Assembly (NCBI RefSeq): GCF_004341515.1
Contig: NZ_SLZF01000005.1
Location: 517,288 to 581,287, forward strand
Length of the DNA stretch: 64,000 nucleotides
Direction: 5' to 3'
Source: Allobosea sp. BK604
Lineage (GTDB): Bacteria; Pseudomonadota; Alphaproteobacteria; Rhizobiales; Beijerinckiaceae
A model generated the notes under the pieces. It was not told where the DNA came from. It saw only the letters and a list, made by a program, of their open reading frames with translations, and ran no database searches. A program made the position numbers and the translations under genes. Shown here piece after piece: positions 36,401 through 42,055 of the stretch (positions are counted from its first letter, which is position 1; each line of letters opens with the position of its first letter).

Positions 36401-37139
36401 CATCACGATCCGCTACACGGTCGAGATCGTCGGCGTGCCAAGCCCGAACCCGGACCTCGTCAACACCGCCGCCGCGAGCGGCGCCTCGGTGCCGGGCGAT
36501 GTGCCGCCCGGCTTCGTCCGGCCGGTCACCGGCGGCGACGACGCGGTGGTGACGATCTCCTCGGGCGGCGACTATCCGGCCGGCGCCGCGCTCGATCGCG
36601 GGCTGCTCGACGAGTACCAGATCACGCCGGTGCGGGCCCTGCCGGTCAACCCGATCTTCACCGGCAAGGCAAATCCGGGCTCGACCATCCAGCTCGCCGG
36701 TCTCGACCGCTCCGGCGGGCTCATGGCGGTGACGACGACCGTGACCGACTATGGCGGCGACTGGATCGCCTCGCTTCCCATCGCCACCGCCTCCCCCGCA
36801 TCGGAGCCGGCGCTCGATGCTCTCGCGCAGTCCAGCCTGTTCCGTGACGGGCTGGACGGGTTCGTAACCTATGGCGCGTATCGCGCCGGCGCGCCGGGAT
36901 CAGCCGTCAGCGCCCAGCCCTTCGCGCTGGAGGTGTCCTATAGCGACCCGACGCCGGTGGTGGCGCCGCACCTCGTCGAGGCGCCGCGCCTCAGCTTCGA
37001 CGGCGCCTATATCGTGCGCACCCAATTCAAGCCCGTCCCCGAGCTGGTCTCGATCGACCTGATGCCCGCGGAGCTCAATTCGCTGGTCTGGAACAGCTTT
37101 GCGCGCGACTTCACGGCCGCGCTTCTCGACAGGAGGTGA
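27474..37139 (+). CDS. Giant LEPR-XLL/DUF11-repeat protein, probable exported surface protein
   Basis: About 3,221 residues. I prefer the GTG at 27474 (8 bp after AGGGG) over the TTG at 27471. There is no ordinary signal peptide. Instead FELLEDRCLFAAQ near residue 20 matches the LEPR-XLL type motif seen at the N-terminus of very large exported proteins. The rest is built of beta-sandwich DUF11-like modules: several diverged ones up to residue 930, then seven alternating A/B pairs, then a Big-type segment (PVNPIFTGKANPGSTIQL, about residue 3060) and a unique tail. The only cysteine I find is in LEDRCLF. No RTX nonapeptides are present. Its stop overlaps the next gene's ribosome site. By analogy it is an adhesin or surface-layer-like filament; this role is inferred. 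Confidence 0.9.
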   Translation: MDWSKRWAAPSRSEPVFELLEDRCLFAAQPVVAVDGGGDALIGETTQITVTFTNTPVGPGNNVGYSPYIDVILPTRGADGSASDANPVQTKDGVTFEGATLYGQALQATQLEFGSSGSVTHPFARDASGNLRVVNASDYGAQPGDTLVVMSLPFGSFVPDQPPAPVQISLGVSQLADLNVPLSVSAVGGFAFGRDALNNPTADAPVLSGTANNSITPVLFTVNKTSNLAEGETATGPSFPHQYTVTLDVANGQTMNNLVLNDTLPNGIVVTGASANGATVDIQQANGLIVATFNGPVTGTASAADVTMTIDFHVGQFMSPDSPAEPVLDPVTGAPRVLPNNVSGSADWTPVDSRDDPVSFVEDPAGPENVIVAKALATQKTAANLSGNQTAVPGDVIEWTIRTQVSDYFSLDDLDLSDFLSDGQTFDAGFTPTIFLREQGTDQFSGSFNIANYSVALEGTGTRVIFHVGDEMVSRGLDSVLDGGGGIIPRPTELVIVFRSVVDANFSGGAPVLHDDAIANSVESQAIINNGTGNPITDASSITVPITPGQLDGKSVYAINGNTSIGLSPLVTNGDVVTFRIQYTIPPQSGQDFVLTDFLPLPIFAAGSISFIDQVSSAAPGVGQAWFGPSDTFDAANPTGYAGVPSVIVGALSNSISFRYGNYELASGSGPLRVDILFSVVVQDQPFGDGLVMNNVVQASEINSTGLVTVGVDTADVILSQPELTLQKGIVASTNPDTVFTPSPAAPVVFTDPGSGGTRFSGTISSGLLASSDVVSDVTRVDGGDIVTFAIIVENTGSGRNGAFDILIRDTLAAGFAIPGGAAGLNLRVTDGAGNLLAFTGDIFGAGISLTDQPGTGALAPADPASGRNILVITYDLQLINTVATPNLTIANAASLDHYAAQEGGTDFAPNLLPEDRTASASATTAGPGIIKEVAQTSLPESAGSTLLIGEEVWYDVTVTLAEGTLGNFILTDTLPNTAGGKLSLLDASLLSVGGNISFANGTPVFTQTDSNGDGIVDQVSVNFGNTLNTPDNIVNANDRIVLRVHAVLPDLPENNSGDRLTNTAVASFTDGNGAPQTITATAPITVGAPGPTITKTAIGSTTVDAGDVVEYEVVVSNPVIGGVAAPVFDLLVGDALVDAHLSLVVGSVSASNGAATVLEGNASGDTFVLISLAELGAGQSLTIRYRALVANDVIAGDTLINTAVQRSDSAPGDVADQRVFISSDNETLLVATPALLKQVTDTSLPDTGSSQGNAALPDVAFGETVTFTLTATMPEGVTQAVILLDQLPLGPGAMEVTAASIVLVGGNLVIGSGAGVGTAGILSDRNGDGRLDTVTFNLGDVSNSQDGAVNASDQISFQISARLVSTSGAAPGAVTTNIGQLSFVTPGGPSAANASASIEIVAPTFGIAKTPDVQNVDGGDEITYTVRITNTGGAFSAPGYDLAIADLLDDPSLSLIAGSVTLTGPAGATVTSGNGAGDTAVGIAATRLAQGEVIIVTYRALVDNLVPTATQLLNRVDYTADSYPGNVPGERDFSGSAAAVVDVEGPISVKAITATSLTETGSNAFTPFNPDLAIGERVTYRIAQVIPEGSTTLRIVDSLPTAGTALEFLAFRLVTKGGNITLPQAPVVTQIDTDGDGRIDQVTIDFGTITNIVDNQISADDLLAIEIDARVVDDPRNVAGDVATNTAQIFVNNVLFATRTASADIVEPDFEMFKTASIASGDAGDEVTFTVTGAPSATMTGPAYDLVFVDALAPGLQLIAGSVTASRGTIVEGNGAGDTRIQITGIVLLPTDGVITVTYRARLLDSVEHGQVIQNTATLDYFSAPDVEDRDYSTAASSTLSVVLNPDIHKSVALTDIPETGAAQFDPTVPDVNNGETIVYRITIRLGEGTQSVVLTDAMPAGLTFLQLGAIRFGANISGLVVDNGAPFTVINNVLTFDFGTLTNHGDNLSNAADEITVDVIARAGGTNAAGTQLTNTSTATLASPLLPAVPALVRTSSASVEIVAPDPVITKTASIVSGDAGDEVLYTVVVSQSALATGPLFHATISDLLGPGLVLIPGSVTTTRGTVDFGNGAGNDLVIVSPGRVINVGDAPITITYRARLADSVEPGQILINTANVSGETTFVPNPDSLVFDASDDASLTVDMPVALTKSVVASSIDQTQASQFNPANPDAAVGEVVTYRVAATLSEGTQRVIVSDTLPLGVSIVAVRSSLPGFTPIISISPDGRTITADFGIVVNPGNNILEPFNLGIDIDVLVQDVPGNVAGTVLDNASGVTISSPTAPGVPGGTETASASASIDIVEPELVLSKATNAGFVAPGEAIPWTLTLQHAAGSTSAAFDILITDLLAGTGLDLIAGTVTVNRGLVVSGNNPGDNMISIALGSLALGETLTIGFQTRLSASTPPAAEVVNTANGDFDSAPGLGGRPDDVAAQASLPVAPGITKAVAATDIPQTGNAAFNPALPDLAIGETVTYRIVATLPQTTVNGFAINDLLPAGLEALSASVISVGSALGGSLLQPGDAGTINGQGISFVFGTIVNGGSAAIGAEDMIVVEVVARVRDIAGNAAGSVLVNASDAVFTIGGRSGEQSAFAATDIVEPQLVVIKQADHPTGDAGDPFTYTVTIAHAPASSGPAFDVVLQDILPSVLQGLSVTSSTGTATLSGNTVRLTLPQFLPGDAPIVLTYTVRMTDAIEPGQQVPNLATLSFDSAPAGAGRDGSGQASATVTGVLGVDLAKEIVATSLPQTGAEQFDPNRPDLAIGETITYRLTATLAEGTQRLVILDEMPAGLVPISASLIDIGALIGSTQPLITIAGQAVSLDFGVVVNPGNNVAGDGTVVIEIVARVANAAANQAGRLLENTAAAIIASPSNPGAPGGTAQDMASAAAEVVTPAILVDKTADVPFATIGQQVSYTVVVGHAPGSTAPVFELVIEDLLVPGMMVLTPGSVTSSLGTIVSGNNAGDGTIRIIVPELLLGQSITIRYTVEIVGVPSPNPDLVNTAAASGASVPGDVPPGFVRPVTGGDDAVVTISSGGDYPAGAALDRGLLDEYQITPVRALPVNPIFTGKANPGSTIQLAGLDRSGGLMAVTTTVTDYGGDWIASLPIATASPASEPALDALAQSSLFRDGLDGFVTYGAYRAGAPGSAVSAQPFALEVSYSDPTPVVAPHLVEAPRLSFDGAYIVRTQFKPVPELVSIDLMPAELNSLVWNSFARDFTAALLDRR
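30262..36540 (+). repeat. Seven tandem A/B module pairs inside the giant protein
   Basis: Each unit spans roughly 870-940 bp (about 300 residues). A modules start near 30262, 31180, 32118, 33018, 33922, 34798 and 35671, with patterns like K-x-V-x-x-T-S/D-L/I-P-x-T-G, then PDLAIGETVTYRI and a D-x-LP strand. Each is followed by a B module (KTA..SGDAGDEVTYTV, LLxPGLxLIAGSVT, ITVTYRARL). A1-A3 also carry DxNGDGxxD-like loops (DSNGDGIVD, DRNGDGRLD, DTDGDGRID) that could bind calcium; A4-A7 lack them. Confidence 0.9.
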
Positions 37140-37144
37140 GGAGC

Positions 37145-39040
37145 TTGACAGGCAACAGGCAGGATCACCTCATTCTCCGTCCCCTGGCCATGCTGGGCCT
37201 TCTCGGCGGCCTGTCCTTCGCGCCGACGCAGGCCACGGCCCAGGACTGGCTGGCCGACCGCTTCGACAACGCGATCGTCAACGCCGACTCGCTCAGCGCG
37301 CGCTACAAGAACGACGTCCAGGCACAGCTGCGCCGCATGAGGATGCGGGCGACGAAGCTGCCGCCGCCGACGCAGGCCGAGGTCGAGGCCATGCGCGATC
37401 CCGATACCTGGTGGACCAAGAAGGTTCCCGTGGCATTGGGGGGCGCAGGCAAGTCCCTCAAGATGAGCCTGCCCTATGCCTATGACAGCGCGATGCTGAA
37501 CTCGGCTCAGATGCGTGTCTTCGGCAACCTGCCGGCCATCCGCGAGACCTATGAGAAAGAAGTCGAGGGGCGCTACGCGCTCCGGCTCTACGCCGACGCA
37601 CGTGCCGAGGACATCAACGATCCGACCCGCAGCCTCGCCGTGACTGATGGCAACTCGCGTCTCCTGTCGCGGGACCGCTCGGTCGAGGTCGGCTTCCGCA
37701 AGCGGCTGATCACCGGCGCGGAGGTCGCCATCGGGCAGCGCTTCGCGAGCATCGCCACCAACAGCAACGACTTCATCCCCGGCGAGCAGTCGCGGTTGCG
37801 GACATTCGTCACCGTGGTCCAGCCTCTGCTGCGCGATTCCGGCGTCGAGTACACCCGCAGCCTGCACGAGGTCGCGCGGCTGGACGCCCTGATGGGCAAG
37901 TCGGAATTCCGCCGACAGGTCGAGAACCATCTGATGGAAGTGGCCCGGGCCTATTGGGCGCTCTATCTGGCGCGAGCGACCTATTACCAGCGCGCGCAGT
38001 CGACCACGGGAGCCAGCAAGATCGTCGACCAGCTCTCGGGGCGCGCCAGCCTCGACGCCGATGTGCTGCTGCTCAGCCGGGCGCGCAGCGCGCAGTCCCA
38101 GCGCGAGGCCGAGCAGTTGCGCTCGCGCGCCTCGGTCTCGAATGCCGAGGTGCGACTGCGCGCCTTGCTGAACGATCCGCGGCTCGACCAGAGCATCGGC
38201 GAAGTGGTGCCGGTCGGCACGCCGCTCACCCGCTACGAGCCGCTCGGGCTGCAGACGATCGTGCAGCGTGCCGTCGCCTTCCGGCCCGAGGTCCAGCAGG
38301 CTTTCCTGCAGCAGAAGGCGGCGGTCCTGCGCGAAGGCCAAGCGCAAATCGAGTCGCTGCCGCGCTTCGATGCCGTCCTCGAAGGCAATATCGGTGGCCG
38401 TGGCCTCGGCACCGGCCAATTCCCGGAGGCCTGGACCGACACGCGGGACAATGCCAACCGCCCGGGCTTCGTGGCTGGCCTGCGCCTCGAGATCCCCTTG
38501 CAGCAGGACGATTCCAAGGCTCGCCTGTCCCGGCGCAAGCTGGAGACGCGGCAAGCGGAAGATCAGGGCATCGCCACGGTGTCGACGATCGCCGCCGAGG
38601 CGGAACTCGCGCTCAACGAATACGAGGTCGCCTGGCGCGAGGTCGGCGCACGAGCCCTGGCGCTGAGAGCGGCGCGCAACGACCAGAGGCTCGAGCTCGA
38701 ACGCTGGGACCAGGGCATCGGCGGCCAGCTCGGCGAGAATGCCGTGAACGGCCTCGAACGCCTGCTCTCCTCGCAGGATCGCGTTGCCGACGCGGAGGAG
38801 CGACTGGCGCTTGCGCAGACGACGTTCACGGTCGCCTTCCTCGCGCTCCAGCGGGTGCAGGGCACCTTCCTGTCGGTTCGCCGGATCGGCATCCAGCGCC
38901 TCGACGACGCCGCGCGGGGGCCGACCTTCGTCGCTCGCCGCGACGAGATCGCGGCCCCTCCGCCGAGCAGATGCCCGGTCGGCAAGGCGAAAGCCAAGGA
39001 TACTGCCTGCGTGACGACGGTCGTGGAAAAGCCTGACTGA
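37145..39040 (+). CDS. TolC family outer-membrane efflux/secretion protein
   Basis: Outer-membrane channel (about 631 aa, longer than the 430-490 of ordinary TolC). A signal peptide (MLGLLGGLSFAPTQATA) is followed by long amphipathic helices such as FRRQVENHLMEVARAYWALY and AEQLRSRASVSNAEVRLRAL, the two-fold TolC repeat. An unusually long N-terminal region of about 150 residues precedes the barrel/helix part. AGGAGG overlaps the giant gene's stop. With that spacing the TTG at 37145 is the likely start; a GTG at 37136 is in frame but sits on the ribosome site. It should provide the outer-membrane exit for the giant protein. Confidence 0.9.
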   Translation: MTGNRQDHLILRPLAMLGLLGGLSFAPTQATAQDWLADRFDNAIVNADSLSARYKNDVQAQLRRMRMRATKLPPPTQAEVEAMRDPDTWWTKKVPVALGGAGKSLKMSLPYAYDSAMLNSAQMRVFGNLPAIRETYEKEVEGRYALRLYADARAEDINDPTRSLAVTDGNSRLLSRDRSVEVGFRKRLITGAEVAIGQRFASIATNSNDFIPGEQSRLRTFVTVVQPLLRDSGVEYTRSLHEVARLDALMGKSEFRRQVENHLMEVARAYWALYLARATYYQRAQSTTGASKIVDQLSGRASLDADVLLLSRARSAQSQREAEQLRSRASVSNAEVRLRALLNDPRLDQSIGEVVPVGTPLTRYEPLGLQTIVQRAVAFRPEVQQAFLQQKAAVLREGQAQIESLPRFDAVLEGNIGGRGLGTGQFPEAWTDTRDNANRPGFVAGLRLEIPLQQDDSKARLSRRKLETRQAEDQGIATVSTIAAEAELALNEYEVAWREVGARALALRAARNDQRLELERWDQGIGGQLGENAVNGLERLLSSQDRVADAEERLALAQTTFTVAFLALQRVQGTFLSVRRIGIQRLDDAARGPTFVARRDEIAAPPPSRCPVGKAKAKDTACVTTVVEKPD

Positions 39041-39091
39041 GACGCACCGGGGCTGCCGGCACGGCCTGCCCCTCGAACCGGATGGTCGATC

Positions 39092-41236
39092 GTGACGGTG
39101 ATGGACCAGAAGCCCTTGGACGAGTGGCTCAAAGCCAGGCCGCGGCTGGCTTCGGACGTCGTCGCGCGGCGCGTGGTCCTGCGCGGCAAGCCTCTCTTCA
39201 TCCTGCAGGATCCCGCCACCGGCCGGCACTGGCGCAGTTCGGTCGATCTGTTTCGGCTGGCTTATCGGCTGGATGGCAGCCGCACCATCGCCGAGGCCAT
39301 GCAGGCCGGCGGCTTCGACGCGCAGGCGCCTGAGGGAGCAACCTTGCTCAAGGGCCTGGCGGACATGTCCATGGCGGGTCTGCTGCGGCTTCCCGGTCTG
39401 CGCCGCACCGCCAACGAGCCGCCGAGCTCGGTCTGGCTGCGCGGCCTGCTCCAGCGCATCGTCTTCATGCGCTTCCCGCTCGGCAATCTCCAACCAATCC
39501 TGCCGCTCGCGCTACGCCTGCTCGGCGGCCTCTATTCGATGGCAGGCAGCCTGATCGTACTGGCACTGCTCATCGCCGCGGGCTGGACGCTGCTCGGCGA
39601 GACCTCGGCCATCCTCGCCCAATTCGATCGCCTGTCGCAGCTCGATGCCGGTGGGCTCTTGATCGGCTGGCTGATCTTCGTCGCCGCCAAGATGCTGCAC
39701 GAGACCGGCCATGCGGTCGCCGCGGCGCGTGCCGGCGACGCCGAAGGTCTCGAACTGAGAAGCTTTTGCTGGGGCATCTCCTTCATGTTCTTCTTCCCGG
39801 CGCCCTATGTCGATGTCTCCCCGGCCTGGCTGATCGCCAGTCGCTGGCGGCGCGCGCAGGTCGGGCTTGCCGGGATCCAGATGGATCTTTTGCTGGCCTC
39901 GGCCGCCGGGCTGATCTGGGCCAATATCGCCGGCGGCTTCCTGGCCGACCGGCTGTTCGAGCTGATGCTGCTCTGCGGGGTGTCGTCGCTGCTGTTCAAC
40001 GCCAACCCGTTGGTCAGGCTGGACGGCTACTATGTCGTCTCCGACCTGCTGGAAATTCCGAACCTGCAATCGAAGGGCTGGATCGCGCTCCGCAACCTGA
40101 CGCTTTGGCCGCTCGGGCTCGCCGACCGGCCGACACGCCCGTCCCAATTCGCCTATGCGCTCTATTCGGCCGCGTCCTGGGCCTGGCGCTGGAGCATCTT
40201 CATCGCGATTTTCTGGCTCGCCGGCAGCATCTCGGCCAACCTCGCCTATGCCTTCGCCATCACGATCGGCTGCATCTATGTGGTGATCCCGATGGCGCGC
40301 CTGCTCGCCGATCCGCGCGCGATCCTCTCGGCAGCGAAGCAGCGCGGCCGCCGCATCCTCGCCGCACCCGTGCTGGCAGCGGGCGTCGCTGCGCTGTTTT
40401 TCTGGTTGCCCATCCCCGTCCATACCGTCGCCGAAGGCGTGGCGTGGAACGAGGCGCTGTCCTGGGCCTATGCCCCGGCCAATGGCGTCGTCCGGTCGGT
40501 GGCCCCGGTCGGCGCGCGCGAGGGCACGTTGATCGAGGTCGACAATCCCGAGCTGCGCATGACACTGGCCCAGCTCCGGGCCGAGGAGGCGGCGATCGCC
40601 CTGCAGGCCCGGCGGGCCCGGGCCGAGACGGTGCAGAAGGCCGATTCCCTGGCCGAGCGCCAGCGCGCGGTGCGCGCGCAGATCGCGGCCTTCGAAGAGG
40701 AGATGGCGAAATGGCAGATGCCTTCTGTCGAGGGCGCCGTCTGGTACCCGCTACGCGCCGAGCATCTCGACGAGGCCTGGATCAGGCGGGACGACCAGCG
40801 CCCGCTCGGCGTCAGCATCGGCGAAGGCTCGGTCATCCTGAGGATCGTCTTCGACCAGTGGGATGGTCCGGCGGCGTTGAAAGCGATGGCCGCGCGGGGC
40901 GACAGCGAGATCCAGGTCCGCCGGCGCGGCGAGACGGCCGCCTCGATGCGGGCGATCGTCGTCCAGCTGCCCAATCAGGCGCGCGGCGAACTTCCCTCCC
41001 AGGCCCTGGCGCACGCGGCCGGCGGGCCGATTTCGGTCAAGGCCGATGAACGCGGACAGCTCAGGCCGAATGAAGCCGTCTTCGAGGCGCGCCTTGCCCT
41101 GACCGCTCCTCCTCCGGCGCCGTCCTTGCGCCATGGCGAGCGGATCGAGGCCCTGATCGCGCTCGATAGCTCCAGCCTGGCCGCACTGGGCTGGAAGCGT
41201 CTGAGGCAGTTGCTGCAACGCCGGCTGAGCGCGTGA
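39092..41236 (+). CDS. M50 (site-2-protease-like) membrane protein with PqqD-like N-terminus and HlyD-like C-terminus
   Basis: 714 aa. Residues about 20-100 (VVLRGKPLFILQDPATGRHW, LFRLAYRLDGSRTIAEAM) form a small winged-helix PqqD/RRE-like domain. A polytopic M50 domain follows, with the zinc motif HETGH at 203-207 and the second S2P motif NPLVRLDGYY, whose Asp is residue 311. After the last helices comes a periplasmic lipoyl/HlyD-like portion (VVRSVAPVGAREGTLIEVDN, then a coiled coil AQLRAEEAAIALQARRARAE). The catalytic residues are intact, so it may be an active intramembrane protease or an export hub. Family relatives are annotated as peptide zinc metalloproteases beside HlyD/TolC genes. 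It sits 51 bp after the TolC gene. Confidence 0.9.
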   Translation: MTVMDQKPLDEWLKARPRLASDVVARRVVLRGKPLFILQDPATGRHWRSSVDLFRLAYRLDGSRTIAEAMQAGGFDAQAPEGATLLKGLADMSMAGLLRLPGLRRTANEPPSSVWLRGLLQRIVFMRFPLGNLQPILPLALRLLGGLYSMAGSLIVLALLIAAGWTLLGETSAILAQFDRLSQLDAGGLLIGWLIFVAAKMLHETGHAVAAARAGDAEGLELRSFCWGISFMFFFPAPYVDVSPAWLIASRWRRAQVGLAGIQMDLLLASAAGLIWANIAGGFLADRLFELMLLCGVSSLLFNANPLVRLDGYYVVSDLLEIPNLQSKGWIALRNLTLWPLGLADRPTRPSQFAYALYSAASWAWRWSIFIAIFWLAGSISANLAYAFAITIGCIYVVIPMARLLADPRAILSAAKQRGRRILAAPVLAAGVAALFFWLPIPVHTVAEGVAWNEALSWAYAPANGVVRSVAPVGAREGTLIEVDNPELRMTLAQLRAEEAAIALQARRARAETVQKADSLAERQRAVRAQIAAFEEEMAKWQMPSVEGAVWYPLRAEHLDEAWIRRDDQRPLGVSIGEGSVILRIVFDQWDGPAALKAMAARGDSEIQVRRRGETAASMRAIVVQLPNQARGELPSQALAHAAGGPISVKADERGQLRPNEAVFEARLALTAPPPAPSLRHGERIEALIALDSSSLAALGWKRLRQLLQRRLSA

Positions 41237-41239
41237 CCC

Positions 41240-42055
41240 ATGCGAAACGCCGCCATCATCCTCCTCTCCATGCTATCCGGCGCCGCAATTGCGCAGGAGA
41301 GCGAGGTCGAACAGCTCGCACGCGGACCGACGCGCCCTGCCCAGGTCGCCACGCTCGGGCCGATCCAGGACGGCGTCGTGCGCGCCGTCAAGGTCGTCGA
41401 GGGCGACAGGGTCAAGCGCGGCGACCTTCTGCTCCAGTTGAACGACGACGTGCAGGAGGCACGGATCGGACTGACGCGCGCAGCCGCGGCATCGGACGGC
41501 GAGTTGCGCCAGGCCGAGGTGCAGGCGCAGGAAGCCGAAACCGTGCTCGGGCGCACGCAGGCGGCCGCAGCCCGCAATGCGGCAACGGAATGGGAAGTGC
41601 GTCACGCCAGGGCGCGCCTGGAATCCGCCCGCGCCGCGGTCCAGGCTGCCACCGATCGCCGCAAGGTCGAGCAGCAGCGGCTGGAACTGGAGATCGCGAC
41701 GCGCGAGACGCTGATGATCCGCGCGCCCTTCGACGGCATCGTCACGCGCCTCGATACCGCAGCCGGCGCCACCCTCTCCCGCACCGACCGGCCGATCGTC
41801 GTCTCCGATCTCTCCGCGATCGAGGCGGTTCTCTACCTCCCCGGGCCGCTCTGGCCCCGGCTCAAGCTCGGCAACACCTATCCGCTCGGCCTATCCGCCC
41901 CTGTCGGCGGCAAGCGCGATGGACGCCTGCGCTATATCGAACCGGTGCTCGATGCCGCCTCCGGCCGCTTCCGGGCGATCTTCGTCATCGACAACCAGGA
42001 CTTTGCCCTGCCGGCAGGCGTCGAGGCCACGCTCGATTTCTCCGAGGTGATGTGA
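41240..42055 (+). CDS. HlyD/RND-type periplasmic adaptor protein
   Basis: Membrane-fusion adaptor of 271 aa. A signal peptide (AAIILLSMLSGAAIAQ) is followed by the first half of a lipoyl domain (GVVRAVKVVEGDRVKRGDLL), a coiled-coil hairpin (AEVQAQEAETVLGRTQAAAA), the returning lipoyl half (LMIRAPFDGIVTRLDTAAGA) and a beta-barrel domain. It begins 3 bp after the M50 gene and its stop overlaps the next start (TGATG), so translation is coupled. It should bridge the inner-membrane partners and TolC. Confidence 0.92.
   Translation: MRNAAIILLSMLSGAAIAQESEVEQLARGPTRPAQVATLGPIQDGVVRAVKVVEGDRVKRGDLLLQLNDDVQEARIGLTRAAAASDGELRQAEVQAQEAETVLGRTQAAAARNAATEWEVRHARARLESARAAVQAATDRRKVEQQRLELEIATRETLMIRAPFDGIVTRLDTAAGATLSRTDRPIVVSDLSAIEAVLYLPGPLWPRLKLGNTYPLGLSAPVGGKRDGRLRYIEPVLDAASGRFRAIFVIDNQDFALPAGVEATLDFSEVM

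Noticed and set aside
30262..36540. Periodic pattern of about 900 bp considered as a CRISPR or tandem DNA repeat
   Set aside because: The periodicity is that of protein modules in one coding frame. The units are too long and too diverged for CRISPR repeats.
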